A stretch of 64,000 nt of DNA from Spirochaetales bacterium Spiro_02 (GTDB lineage Bacteria; Spirochaetota; Spirochaetia; Sphaerochaetales; Sphaerochaetaceae), in assembly GCA_001604275.1 (NCBI GenBank), contig LVBD01000051.1, positions 1 to 64,000 on the forward strand. Reading direction: 5' to 3'. Both the position numbers and the translations under genes were made by a program. Position 1 is the first letter of the stretch, and every line of letters begins with the position of its first letter. Below the pieces are notes generated by a model. The model searched no databases and was not told the DNA's origin. It saw nothing but the letters and a program-made list of their open reading frames with translations. Positions 1 through 8,268 of this stretch are shown piece after piece.

Positions 1-36
1 GGAAATCGAAAAATATACGTTTTTCCCCCGAAAGGC

Positions 37-65
37 TTGCATATTTTTCCATTTTTCCGTATAAA
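37..65 (+). promoter_or_regulatory. Sigma70-type promoter of the first ABC operon
   Basis: TTGCAT (37-42), 17-bp spacer, TATAAA (60-65). Predicted start near 72, upstream of a terminator-like hairpin and of the ATPase gene at 188. Seen by inspection only. Confidence 0.55.
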
Positions 66-86
66 CCTCTTAACAACATGACAATG

Positions 87-124
87 GAGTCGTGGATACA
101 TGGCGTATCTGCGACTCTTTTTTT
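87..124 (+). terminator. Intrinsic terminator in the leader of the ABC operon (possible attenuator)
   Basis: GAGTCG (87-92) pairs with CGACTC (112-117), and an inner GATAC/GTATC helix is separated by a TG/TG mismatch. Seven T follow (118-124). There is no A-run on the left side, so it acts on the plus strand. It lies between the promoter at 37-65 and the first gene, so it either attenuates the operon or ends a very short RNA. Confidence 0.6.
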
Positions 125-187
125 ATTCTTGCGCTCGCGGGTCGTCCCTGGAGGGGCGTCTGATGGAGCTCGGAAAAGGGGAGGGCT

Positions 188-943
188 ATGGAAAAGGCGA
201 AAGACGACATCATTCAGTTGCAGGAACTTTGCATGAGTTTCGGCGATCTACAGGTGCTCGACCATATCGATCTTAGAATTCCTGAAGGATCGAAGACCGT
301 CATCATCGGGCCCTCCGGGTCCGGCAAGAGCACGTTGCTTCGTTGCATCAACCTGTTCGAACATCCGCAGGAAGGTCGTGTCTTCGTGGATGGCCATGAG
401 TTGACGAACAAACCTCGGAGGGAACTGTGCAAGGTACGCCAAGGCATCGGCATGGTATTCCAGAGCTTCAATCTGTATCCGCATAAGACCGTTCTGGAAA
501 ACCTTTGTCTTGCGCCGATCGTTCTGAAGAAGGAGAAGCGCCGGGATGTCGAGGAGCGGGCGATGATGCACCTGAATCGGGTAGGGCTGGCCGACAAGGC
601 CGCCAGTTATCCGCAACAGCTGTCCGGCGGACAGCAGCAGCGTGTGGCGATCGCCCGGGCGTTGAACATGAATCCGAAGGTCCTGCTGTTCGATGAACCG
701 ACCAGCGCGCTGGATCCTGAAATGATCAGCGAAGTGCTGGATATCATGCAGAAGGTGGCGCAGGAGAACATCACCATGGTGGTGGTGACGCATGAGATGG
801 GCTTCGCGTCGAATATCGCCGATAGGGTGCTGTTTCTCGACGGCGGCAAGATCGTCGAGGACGGTTCTCCGAAAGAAGTCTTCAATCATCCGAAGAACGA
901 GCGTACGAAAGCGTTCCTGTCGAAGATACTCAAAAGCGCCTGA
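188..943 (+). CDS. Polar amino-acid ABC transporter ATP-binding protein
   Basis: GlnQ/HisP-type ATPase (251 aa) that powers import of an amino acid across the inner membrane. Walker [10 protein letters not shown] is at residues 41-49, the Q-loop near 91, signature LSGGQQQR at 145-152, Walker B VLLFDEP at 165-171 and the H-loop His at 202; length is normal for the family. The start is set by GGGGAGG three bases before the ATG. It heads an operon with a binding protein (1076) and two permeases (1980, 2651). The substrate cannot be read from this subunit; the linked binding protein suggests an acidic or polar amino acid. Confidence 0.93.
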   Translation: MEKAKDDIIQLQELCMSFGDLQVLDHIDLRIPEGSKTVIIGPSGSGKSTLLRCINLFEHPQEGRVFVDGHELTNKPRRELCKVRQGIGMVFQSFNLYPHKTVLENLCLAPIVLKKEKRRDVEERAMMHLNRVGLADKAASYPQQLSGGQQQRVAIARALNMNPKVLLFDEPTSALDPEMISEVLDIMQKVAQENITMVVVTHEMGFASNIADRVLFLDGGKIVEDGSPKEVFNHPKNERTKAFLSKILKSA

Positions 944-1075
944 CCGACACTGTTCCGTCCGTCCTGCGGATGGTTACGCAAGCAGTTTCACGGGATTTGC
1001 CCGTTGTTTCATTGGAATCGGGGTCGGATGCATACCGGCCATGGACATCTATATCTTGAAGGATGGGGGAAAAGT

Positions 1076-1864
1076 ATGAAAAAACGTTTGTTTGCTGTTG
1101 CTTTGTTTCTGTTGGTTTGTTCGGTAGCGTTGTTCGCCCAAGGGGCGTCGGAAGGGTCTGATGAAATCGCCAAGATCAAGGCGAAAGGAGTGCTGTCCGT
1201 AGGATGCAAGGTGGATGTTCCGAGCTTCGGATACAAGAACATCAATACCGGCGAAGTCGAAGGGTTCGAGATCGATCTATCGAAAGCTGTCGCGAAGAAA
1301 ATTTTCGGTGATGAGACCAAAGTGGAATTCACCGGCGTGACAGCCAAGACGAGAGGTCCTCTGCTTGATACGGGCGAGCTTGATATGGTCGCTGCGACGT
1401 TCACTGTTACCGAAGAGCGGAAGCAGAGCTGGGATTTCTCCCAGATCTATTACGTCGACGCTGTTGCGGTCATGGTCAAGAAAGCTAGCGGCTTTACCAG
1501 TTTCAAGGATCTGGATGGCAGGACAGTGGGGGTCGCCCAGTCCGCTACGACGAAGAAATCGCTGGAAGCTGGAGCCGCCGAAGCCGGCATCACGCTCAAA
1601 TACAGTGAGTTCGCCACGTATCCCGAGCTGAAGGTTGCCTTGGACTCAGGCCGAATCGATGCTTTCTCCGTCGACTTCGCGATTCTCAACGGTTATATGG
1701 AGGATTCCTGCATGATTCTTCCCGAGCGGTTCGCTCCCCAGGACTACGGTATCGCCGTCAAGAAGGGGAACACGGCGTTGCTTGACCTCGTCAACGAGAC
1801 GATCGACGAACTGCGAGCTTCCGGCGAACTGGATGCGATGCTCGTCAAGTGGGGATTGAAGTAG
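1076..1864 (+). CDS. Amino-acid ABC transporter periplasmic substrate-binding protein (PEB1/GlnH-like)
   Basis: Exported binding protein (262 aa) of the SBP family 3 fold. The N-terminus is a signal peptide (MKKRL, then a hydrophobic stretch ending VALFAQ), with a Gly/Ser/Glu-rich mature start typical of spirochaetes and no lipobox Cys. The mature domain shows DVPSFGYKN, VEGFEIDLSKAVAKK and ATFTVTEERKQ, resembling the Asp/Glu-binding PEB1 group, so acidic or polar amino acids are the inferred ligand. The start is the ATG at 1076 next to GGATGGGGGA; upstream in-frame Met codons lack this context. It follows the ATPase gene and precedes two permeases. Confidence 0.88.
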   Translation: MKKRLFAVALFLLVCSVALFAQGASEGSDEIAKIKAKGVLSVGCKVDVPSFGYKNINTGEVEGFEIDLSKAVAKKIFGDETKVEFTGVTAKTRGPLLDTGELDMVAATFTVTEERKQSWDFSQIYYVDAVAVMVKKASGFTSFKDLDGRTVGVAQSATTKKSLEAGAAEAGITLKYSEFATYPELKVALDSGRIDAFSVDFAILNGYMEDSCMILPERFAPQDYGIAVKKGNTALLDLVNETIDELRASGELDAMLVKWGLK

Positions 1865-1979
1865 GGCCTGTTCCGGAAATGGATGCCGTCCGGTGTGCGA
1901 ACGCCGGACGGCTTGCCGGTCCGACCGACGACGATCATGTTTTCGCCGCTCGTTGCCCGGCATCAGATTCGAAGAAAGC

Positions 1980-2651
1980 ATGGGGAAGCGAATGTTCAAG
2001 ATCTGGATGTGGGAACGGTTGTTTTCGGATTTCGGAGTGTTCCTCCGTGGATTCGCAGTGACCGTCGGAGTCTCTGTCTGCGCCCTTGCGCTGACGCTGG
2101 TCATCAGCCTCGTCGTCGGTCTGTTCCGCTGTTCCGGAAATCGTGCGCTGAGTGCATTCAGCCGTGGCTACATGAGCTTTTTCCAGAATACACCGTTGGT
2201 TGTCCAGATTTTCTTCTTTTACAACGTATTGCCGCGACTGAACGTCATTCTCAGTCCGTTCGCCGTCGGGTGTTTCGGCCTGTCCCTGTATACCGGGGCG
2301 TTCGGCGCCGCGGTGGTGGAGGCCGCTGTCAATGCGGTTCCCCACGGTCAGCTCGAGGCCGCCACCTCACAAGGGTTCGGATTCCTTCGCACGATGTTCC
2401 ACATCGTCCTGCCGCAGGCGATGAAAGTCGCTTTGCCTCCCATGACGAACCAAGCGGTCAATCTGATTAAGAATTCCTCGGTTCTCGCGATGATCGCCGG
2501 CGGGGAATTGATGTATCGCGCCGATTCATGGGCGAGTGATTCCGCCGTCTATGGTCCGACGTTCGTCGTTACCGGTCTGCTGTATCTGTCGTTGTGTCTA
2601 CCGTTGTCGATGGCGGCCAGAAAGCTTGAGAAAAAGACGAGGCATCCCTGA
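1980..2651 (+). CDS. Amino-acid ABC transporter permease (HisM/GlnP family), first subunit
   Basis: Inner-membrane permease of 223 aa with about five hydrophobic segments. The conserved EAA loop reads EAAVNAVPHGQLEAATSQGFG, the contact site for the ATPase. The start is either ATG 1980 or ATG 1992; GGGGAAG sits between them, so the exact start is uncertain by four residues. The stop overlaps the next ATG by one base (TGATG at 2649-2653), indicating coupled translation with the second permease, with which it should form a heterodimer. Confidence 0.9.
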   Translation: MGKRMFKIWMWERLFSDFGVFLRGFAVTVGVSVCALALTLVISLVVGLFRCSGNRALSAFSRGYMSFFQNTPLVVQIFFFYNVLPRLNVILSPFAVGCFGLSLYTGAFGAAVVEAAVNAVPHGQLEAATSQGFGFLRTMFHIVLPQAMKVALPPMTNQAVNLIKNSSVLAMIAGGELMYRADSWASDSAVYGPTFVVTGLLYLSLCLPLSMAARKLEKKTRHP

Positions 2652-3316
2652 TGATGAGTTTCTTCGAACCGTATTCGCTTTCCGAAGTGCTGCTGTTCCT
2701 TTTCAAAGGTCTGGGCGTAACGATGATGATCGCGCTTCTGTCGATTCTGTTCAGCTTCCTGTTCGGGACGATCCTCGGAGTGGCGAGATACAGCAGCAAG
2801 GGGATCCTCGGCAAGCTCGCCGCCGTATACATCGACTGTGTCCGGAATATCCCGCTGTTGCTGTTCATCCTCAGTTTCCGGCTCATGTTTCCTTCCTACG
2901 TGTTCGGCTACAAGATTCCGTACAAGCCTGTTGTTTCGGCGATCCTGGCAATGACCGTATTCACCAGCGCGATGGTCGCGGAAATTATCCGCGGCGGCCT
3001 CAATTCGATACCGAAGGGGCAGTGGGAGGCTGCGACATCGCAAGGGTTCACGTTCGCTGGAACGATGGTCCACATCATCCTGCCCCAGGCGCTGAAAAAA
3101 ATCCTCGTGCCTATGATGGGACAGTTCGTCACATGCATCAAGGACACTTCGTTCTGCCAGGTCGTGGGAATCTCCGAGCTGATGCTGAATGCGACGATCG
3201 TGATGGGCAAGTTCCGCTATGCGTCCCAGGTCATCGTCCTGTATTCGCTTGTGGCGTTGATCTACTATCTGGTGAACATCTCCGTCCTGCATCTGTCGAA
3301 AAAGATCAAATTCTAA
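2651..3316 (+). CDS. Amino-acid ABC transporter permease (HisM/GlnP family), second subunit
   Basis: Inner-membrane permease of 221 aa, paralogous to its neighbour. It has several hydrophobic helices and an EAA loop (EIIRGGLNSIPKGQWEAATS) near residue 120. Its ATG overlaps the preceding stop by one base. Together with the products of 188-943, 1076-1864 and 1980-2651 it completes a standard polar amino-acid uptake system. No clear terminator follows it; the 103 bases before the CcdA gene contain a possible promoter. Confidence 0.9.
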   Translation: MMSFFEPYSLSEVLLFLFKGLGVTMMIALLSILFSFLFGTILGVARYSSKGILGKLAAVYIDCVRNIPLLLFILSFRLMFPSYVFGYKIPYKPVVSAILAMTVFTSAMVAEIIRGGLNSIPKGQWEAATSQGFTFAGTMVHIILPQALKKILVPMMGQFVTCIKDTSFCQVVGISELMLNATIVMGKFRYASQVIVLYSLVALIYYLVNISVLHLSKKIKF

Positions 3317-3404
3317 CATGCTCCGTCTCATCGCCATTTTTTCGTCGTAGTTGTCCGAGAGATGATGTTTCGTGACAAAGTCACTTTTCGATCCGCTTGA
3401 CATC

Positions 3405-3413
3405 TGGTATGTT
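3405..3413 (+). promoter_or_regulatory. Possible extended -10 promoter immediately before ccdA
   Basis: TGG followed by TATGTT (3408-3413) is an extended -10 element only six bases from the ATG at 3420, with no Shine-Dalgarno between. The -35 region is poor. If real, the transcript would be leaderless. Confidence 0.3.
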
Positions 3414-3419
3414 TCCCCC

Positions 3420-4088
3420 ATGGGATATCTAACTGCATTTTTAGAAGGAATCGTGACGTTCGTCAGCCCCTGCATTCTGCCGATGATCCCTTTGTATCTC
3501 GGCTATCTTGCCGGAGGGATCACGCCTGAGGGACGCAGCGGGAAACTCATCGGAAACAGCATCGCGTTCGTAGTCGGCTTTTCCATCGTGTTCGTGATGA
3601 TGGGTGCCGCCGCCAGCGCCGCCGGGCAGTTTCTCAAGGACCACCTCACGTTGCTCAACCGCATCGGGGGCGTGCTGATCATCCTGCTGGGGCTGAACTA
3701 TGTCGGTGTCGTATCTTTGCCGTTTCTGAGCGGCGAGCATCGTCTCAAGCTGAAGGACATGCAGAGCATGGGGTTGCTCAAGTCCTTGCTGTTCGGCATG
3801 GTCTTCTCTCTGGGCTGGACCCCCTGCGTCGGACCGTTCCTCGGTTCGGCGTTGATGATGGCGGCGAATTCCTCCCAGATCGCCACCGGCATGTTGACCT
3901 TGGTGTTCTATGCGCTCGGGTTGGGCATTCCGTTCATACTTGTAGCGGTACTGGTCGGGCAGCTGGAAGGTGCGTTCTCCGCGATCAAGAAGCATTATCG
4001 TATCATCATCCTTGTGGCAGGAATCATCTTGATCGTCATGGGGGTCGCTCTCGTCGCCGGTTTCAATCCGGCATCACTGTTCGTATAA
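3420..4088 (+). CDS. ccdA: CcdA-type thiol-disulfide transmembrane electron carrier
   Basis: Polytopic inner-membrane protein (222 aa from ATG 3420) of the DsbD/CcdA family, which passes reducing equivalents from cytoplasmic thioredoxin to exported thioredoxin-like proteins. The two conserved redox cysteines are visible in FVSPCILPMIP near the N-terminus and GWTPCVGPF near the middle, with about six hydrophobic helices. The start at 3420 gives the family-typical MxYLxAFLEGIxTF beginning; an in-frame GTG at 3372 would add 16 residues. The next gene, nine bases downstream, encodes a membrane-anchored thioredoxin-like protein, its expected partner. Confidence 0.88.
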   Translation: MGYLTAFLEGIVTFVSPCILPMIPLYLGYLAGGITPEGRSGKLIGNSIAFVVGFSIVFVMMGAAASAAGQFLKDHLTLLNRIGGVLIILLGLNYVGVVSLPFLSGEHRLKLKDMQSMGLLKSLLFGMVFSLGWTPCVGPFLGSALMMAANSSQIATGMLTLVFYALGLGIPFILVAVLVGQLEGAFSAIKKHYRIIILVAGIILIVMGVALVAGFNPASLFV

Positions 4089-4097
4089 GGGGAAACC

Positions 4098-4883
4098 ATG
4101 GACAAGAAACAGAGAAATCTTATTATTACCGTCGTCGTTCTGGTTGTCGTGATTGTCGGGGCGTATGTTGTCTATCAGTCGGTGCTTTCCAAATCGTCGG
4201 CAACTGCTCCGGCATATGTGCCGACGTTGTCCGCGGCCGCTGTTTCCGAGCAGCCTGCTTCTTCGCAAGATGCGGTTCCCGCGCAGCCTTCAGAATCTGA
4301 AACGATCCAAGTGGCGCCGGACGAACCGAAAAGCGCGGATTCAGCCTCTGCCGATGTCGTTTCTCAGAAGACGGCTGAAGAGGAAGCCGAGCCACCGGTG
4401 GCGGTGTCTCCCGCTGACGCCGACCAAGAAACGGGGGATGGGACGGCAGAAGCCCAGGCTTCTCCGATGGTTCCGAGCCTTCCGATCACAGCGCTGGACG
4501 GAACGGCGACCTCGCTTGACCAAGTACGTGCCGGTCGGCCTGCGGTGCTGAATTTCTGGGCGTCTTGGTGTCCTCCATGCAAGAAGGAAATGCCGGATTT
4601 CCAGAGCGTCTGGGAAGAGATGGGAGACGAGGTTGCGTTCATTCTGCTTGCTACGGCCGATGGCCGGAACGATACGGTCGAGAACGTTACGAAATACATT
4701 GCTTCCGCTGGCATCACTGCGCCAGTGTACTATGACGACGGAAGCTATGCCTATATATTCGGTATCAATTCCTTTCCGACGACTGTGTTCATCAATCCTG
4801 ACGGGACGCTATCCCACGGTTATATCGGCATGATCAGCAAAGAAGTCCTGTCTTCCGAATTGCGGAAGATGCTCGGGAAATAG
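4098..4883 (+). CDS. Membrane-anchored thioredoxin-like protein (TlpA/ResA family)
   Basis: Exported thiol-disulfide protein of 261 aa. A single N-terminal hydrophobic anchor (about residues 8-29) is followed by a low-complexity Ala/Pro/Glu/Ser linker to about residue 125. The thioredoxin fold carries the active site WASWCPPCKKEMP and ends with a cis-Pro region (FPTTVFI). The long acidic linker probably spans the periplasm. A strong AAGGGG ribosome site precedes the ATG, nine bases after ccdA, so the two are co-transcribed. Likely roles are reduction of exported thiols, cytochrome maturation or peroxide defence; the sequence does not decide. Confidence 0.86.
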   Translation: MDKKQRNLIITVVVLVVVIVGAYVVYQSVLSKSSATAPAYVPTLSAAAVSEQPASSQDAVPAQPSESETIQVAPDEPKSADSASADVVSQKTAEEEAEPPVAVSPADADQETGDGTAEAQASPMVPSLPITALDGTATSLDQVRAGRPAVLNFWASWCPPCKKEMPDFQSVWEEMGDEVAFILLATADGRNDTVENVTKYIASAGITAPVYYDDGSYAYIFGINSFPTTVFINPDGTLSHGYIGMISKEVLSSELRKMLGK

Positions 4884-5286
4884 AGTCCATGCCGACGCTT
4901 GTTCCACCGGCATCCCGCTGAGGCGAGATGTCGATCGTTTTTTGCGCTCTGTCGTCAGCCAAGTCTACACCACCATACAGTTTTTTTGTTCGTAACAATT
5001 AATTGCAATATAGGTAATTAATTCCAAGAAGCCCAATTTGATTGCTATATGATTGCTCGGTCATTGCTACATGCCTGCTCGGTCATTGCTACATGCCACC
5101 GAAAGAGCTTTCCCTCTGGAAAGTTCAGTCGCTTTGGTTACCACTGATTTATGAGGAAAAATAAAAAACAGCCAGTCTGAGTTAGCAATATCTAACTTTT
5201 TGTTGTATACTGACATCGCACTGTACGTCGTGATGCATATCACACGCATACATCGGCGTCAATCGATTATTCTTGGAGGTGGGGGG
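4884..5286. other. Intergenic region with tandem repeat, no gene
   Basis: No credible coding frame or RNA gene. It holds a perfect 22-bp tandem duplication (5054-5097), an AT-rich stretch, an inverted repeat GTTAG-N6-CTAAC (5181-5196) followed by T5, and a possible -10 TATACT (5206-5211) for the methyltransferase genes. Confidence 0.6.
5054..5097. repeat. Perfect 22-bp tandem duplication
   Basis: Two identical adjacent 22-bp units, 5054-5075 and 5076-5097, each beginning TGCTCGGTCATTGC and ending TACATGCC. A partial related copy (GATTGCT) lies just upstream. Confidence 0.9.
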
Positions 5287-6160
5287 ATGGATGGGACACG
5301 AATCGTCGATGACTCTCCGGGAACGGCGGATGGGGATGTGTCCGAAGCTGTTCGGAACACACTATGCATTCCGCTCTGGGGAAGGATGCTTGCTGCGCAA
5401 CACTTTCCTCACTTGTTCCCTGACCATGATGCGAAGCGAATCCTTGCGGAAATGCATTGCGATCTGTCTTCATCGAAATTATTCAAGTTGCAGTATGCCT
5501 ATCTCGACTGTGCGATCCGGCAATATGATTTTGCATGCGAAATCAACGCATATCTTGCAGAGTATCCCCGTGCCTGCGTCGTGGAACTTGGCGCCGGGCT
5601 TTCTGTACTGCGCAGACAGATGCAGAACGAGAGTAATGCATGGTACGATCTGGATCACCCCCAAGTCATCGCCTTGAGGAGACGGCATATTCCTTCCGGT
5701 GAACGAGAGAGAAACATCTCTTGCGACTTAAACGATCTCTCATGGTTCGATTCCATCGACCTCAATCCTCGAGACGGAATCGTATTCATTGCAGGTGGTT
5801 TGTTCTACTATTTCACGACAAAAGAGGTCCGTCGTCTGCTTGTAGCCATGGCCGAGAGGTTTCGCGGCGGCATGATCGCGTTCGACACTACAAATCATCG
5901 AGGTCTGCGGGGGGGTGAATAGGGAAGTGCGTATGGCGGGAAACGCGGCTAAATCGTACTTTTCGCTTGAAGCCCCGGCACGTGAATTGGAAGCATGGTC
6001 ACCGAACATCGTCAATGTTCGGGAAACGGACTATATGCGAGGCTATCAACCGAGCGGATTTCGGCCGTCGTTGCTGACGAAACTTGTGATGAAGATTTTG
6101 ACTGGGGTCCATATGTCGTTCATCGTCCATGCCGAATTCCTTCAGGAGCGGACGAAATGA
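5287..6160 (+). pseudogene. LCMT/PPM1-like SAM-dependent methyltransferase, interrupted by frameshift at G7
   Basis: The first part (5287-5922) resembles the leucine-carboxyl/TcmP-like O-methyltransferase family: VVELGAGLSVLRRQ is the SAM-binding motif I, WYDLDHPQVIALRR is the acidic second strand, and GGLFYYFTTKEV follows. It stops at 5920 just after seven consecutive G (5909-5915). The family's C-terminal part (SLEAPARELEAWSPNI, then a hydrophobic end) continues in the +1 frame to 6160. Removing one G gives one frame of about 290 aa, normal for the family. The second frame's stop overlaps the next ATG (ATGA), as expected of a real gene end. The start at 5287 has GGAGG seven bases upstream. 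Sequencing error, decay and phase variation are all possible. Confidence 0.75.
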
Positions 6161-6795
6161 ACAAGAGCTTCTGGGACCGATTTGCATGGTTGTATGATGT
6201 CGCCATGAACAAGGGAGAGGCCGGCGATCATGCCGCTGTCCGGTATATCGCACAATATCTGCACCCAGAGGATGTCATGTATGAGGCCGCTTGCGGAACT
6301 TGCAGGTATTCCCGTCCTCTAGCACAGCATGTATCGAGCATCCGATGCAGCGATTATTCCCGGAAGATGGTCGAAACGGCATTCCGGAAGGTCAGGAAGA
6401 TGAATATTCCAAATATGGACATATGTGTAGGGGATGTCATGGCGATCGATGCCCCCGACGCGACGTTCGACGTAGTGATGGCTGCGAACGTCCTGCACTT
6501 GCTGCACCGACCCGAAGAAGCGCTTCGGGAACTGGCAAGGATACTGAAGCCCGATGGATTGCTGGTAGTGCCGAATTTCGTCGATGTCGGATCGACCAAA
6601 CGAAACGGGCGGTTCATGTCATTGCTTTCCCGGCTCGGGTTCAGCGCGGCGAGGCAGTGGTCTACGGATGCATTTCTAGACTTTATACAGGATCAAGGAT
6701 TCCAGCTTGTTTCGCATGCCATGTTCGATTCTCGTCAACCGCTGTGCGTTGCGATCGTCAGACTGCGGGCAAACCGGTCTCTCGTAGGGAGGTAG
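6157..6795 (+). CDS. Class I SAM-dependent methyltransferase (Methyltransf_11/UbiE-like)
   Basis: Cytoplasmic methyltransferase of 212 aa. Motif I appears as YEAACGTCRYSRPLA, unusual in having AACGT rather than the common GxGxG. The later motifs DVVMAANVLHLL and LARILKPDGLLVVP are clear. The start at 6157 has AGGAG upstream and overlaps the stop of the preceding frame by four bases (ATGA). It sits between two other methyltransferase genes in an apparent operon. The substrate is unknown; small-molecule or lipid modification is a guess. Confidence 0.8.
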   Translation: MNKSFWDRFAWLYDVAMNKGEAGDHAAVRYIAQYLHPEDVMYEAACGTCRYSRPLAQHVSSIRCSDYSRKMVETAFRKVRKMNIPNMDICVGDVMAIDAPDATFDVVMAANVLHLLHRPEEALRELARILKPDGLLVVPNFVDVGSTKRNGRFMSLLSRLGFSAARQWSTDAFLDFIQDQGFQLVSHAMFDSRQPLCVAIVRLRANRSLVGR

Positions 6796-6798
6796 CAT

Positions 6799-7431
6799 AT
6801 GGGATTCGGTGCATCAAACCGGTTCGATACACAGTTTCGGAAACCCCGCGGGTTCCGTGGCAAATTACTGATTCGGGGAATGAATGCCGGTCATCGCAGG
6901 CTGTATGCATGGGGACTCGCCGGTTTTTCCATTCCATCCGGCGAGCGCGTGCTCGACGTCGGGTGCGGAGGCGGGGAGGCGATCCGGATGATGCTCGACA
7001 ACTATCCCGGCACGGTCGTGGACGGTGTGGACTATTCAGCCGATTGCGTCGCAATGAGTCGCAATCGGAACAAGGCGTACCTTGGAAGCAGGACGACGAT
7101 CTGCGAAGGCGACGTTCTGGCGCTTCCTTTTGCAGATAGCGCATACGACGTTGTCACTGCGTTCGAGACGATCTATTTCTGGCCCGATCTCGATGTCGCG
7201 TTCTCCCAGATTGCGCGCGTGCTTTCGCCGGGCGGCAGATTCCTGATCGTCTGCGAATCCGGCGATCCTTCTGAAAATGACTGGGAACGACGGATCGAAG
7301 GAATGAAGATCCATACCCCGACTGCGTTGAAGGATCGTCTGTCAGGTCTGGGGTTCCTGATTCTGGAAGATTCCCGCAGATCAGGATCGAGCGAGTTTCG
7401 CATCATCGCGCAGAAACGGATGAACGTGTGA
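6799..7431 (+). CDS. Class I SAM-dependent methyltransferase (Methyltransf_11)
   Basis: Cytoplasmic methyltransferase of 210 aa. Motif I VLDVGCGGGEAI, an acidic residue in GVDYSADCV, GDVLALPFADSAYDVVTAFETIYFWPD and VLSPGGRFLIV give a canonical SAM fold. GGGAGG precedes the ATG, three bases after the previous stop. It is the third gene of the methyltransferase group and ends six bases from the convergent hemolysin-III gene. Substrate unknown. Confidence 0.85.
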   Translation: MGFGASNRFDTQFRKPRGFRGKLLIRGMNAGHRRLYAWGLAGFSIPSGERVLDVGCGGGEAIRMMLDNYPGTVVDGVDYSADCVAMSRNRNKAYLGSRTTICEGDVLALPFADSAYDVVTAFETIYFWPDLDVAFSQIARVLSPGGRFLIVCESGDPSENDWERRIEGMKIHTPTALKDRLSGLGFLILEDSRRSGSSEFRIIAQKRMNV

Positions 7432-7437
7432 CGAGCG

Positions 7438-8112
7438 CTAGACGAGATATTTCCAGAATCCGATGAAGAAGAACAGGCTGCCGCCCACGCAGAACAGATG
7501 CCAGATGGCATGGTAGTGCGGGATCTTCTTGATCGCATAGAAGACGACGCCGACGGTATACGTAATTCCTCCTGCGAGGATCCACGAAAGCAACCCTTCG
7601 GGTAGCGCGGGGATGATATCGTTCCAAAAAAAGACGAGCAGCCAGCCCATCACAAGATAGAGTACGACATGCAACGGTTTGAGCCTGCCCCAGAACACCA
7701 GCGTGAACACGACTCCCGCCAATGCAACGATCCAGACGCCCCATGTGATTGCGACGGTCTTCGGGGTGTCGATGTACAGGAGAATGGGCGTATAGGTTCC
7801 TGCGATCAGGAAGTAGATGTTGCTGTGGTCGAGAATCCTGCAGAACCGTTTTGCATCGCCGACAGGAAGATGATGGTATAAGGCTGAAGCACTGTAGAGC
7901 AACAGCATCGAACAGCCATAGACGACCAGCCCGAACTTCAACGCTCCTCCTTCCGTGGTCGGGAGTTTCATGAGGATCATGATCAATGCGATGACCGCGA
8001 GGCCCGCGCCTACGAAATGGGTGAGCGCATTCTCCCGTTCGGCTTTTGCGTCGTCATGTGTATGAAGGCTGATTTGTCGCTCCAGCCACGATGCTTCGTG
8101 CTGCTGTTTCAT
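7438..8112 (-). CDS. Hemolysin III family / PAQR-type membrane protein
   Basis: Seven-helix membrane protein of 224 aa. An N-terminal cytoplasmic segment ends in ERENALTHFVGAG. Conserved motifs include SALYHHLPVGDAKRFCRILDHSNIYFLIAGTYTP and a late HAIWHLFCVGG. The Ser, Asp and three His residues match the metal site of the PAQR/CREST hydrolase superfamily. The start at 8112 has AAGGAG nine bases upstream; an in-frame extension to 8193 lacks support. Bacterial members are linked to membrane-lipid homeostasis; the name hemolysin is historical. Confidence 0.88.
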   Translation of the reverse strand: MKQQHEASWLERQISLHTHDDAKAERENALTHFVGAGLAVIALIMILMKLPTTEGGALKFGLVVYGCSMLLLYSASALYHHLPVGDAKRFCRILDHSNIYFLIAGTYTPILLYIDTPKTVAITWGVWIVALAGVVFTLVFWGRLKPLHVVLYLVMGWLLVFFWNDIIPALPEGLLSWILAGGITYTVGVVFYAIKKIPHYHAIWHLFCVGGSLFFFIGFWKYLV

Positions 8113-8155
8113 CGATTCATTCTCCTTGTGGCGGTTTGTCCGCCTACGCCGTATA

Positions 8156-8184
8156 AGAATATGCCTGCAGCGGGGAAGAGACAA
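8156..8184 (-). promoter_or_regulatory. Promoter of the hemolysin-III family gene
   Basis: On the minus strand TTGTCT (8184-8179), a 17-bp spacer and TATTCT (8161-8156), about 45 bases upstream of the ATG. Confidence 0.45.
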
Positions 8185-8268
8185 CGGTTCCAATGAATCC
8201 TGCCGACTTTTTTTCTACTAGTGACTTTTTACTATGCGCGGATTTCCTCCTTGCCGATATCCGCTTGT

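Noticed and set aside
5181-5200. GTTAG-N6-CTAAC plus T5 as an intrinsic terminator
   Set aside because: The stem has only five mostly A-U pairs and lies about 300 bases from any gene end; more likely an operator or chance.
5915-6160. Independent small gene starting at the GTG at 5915
   Set aside because: No ribosome site precedes it, and its sequence is the C-terminal part of the methyltransferase interrupted at the G7 tract.
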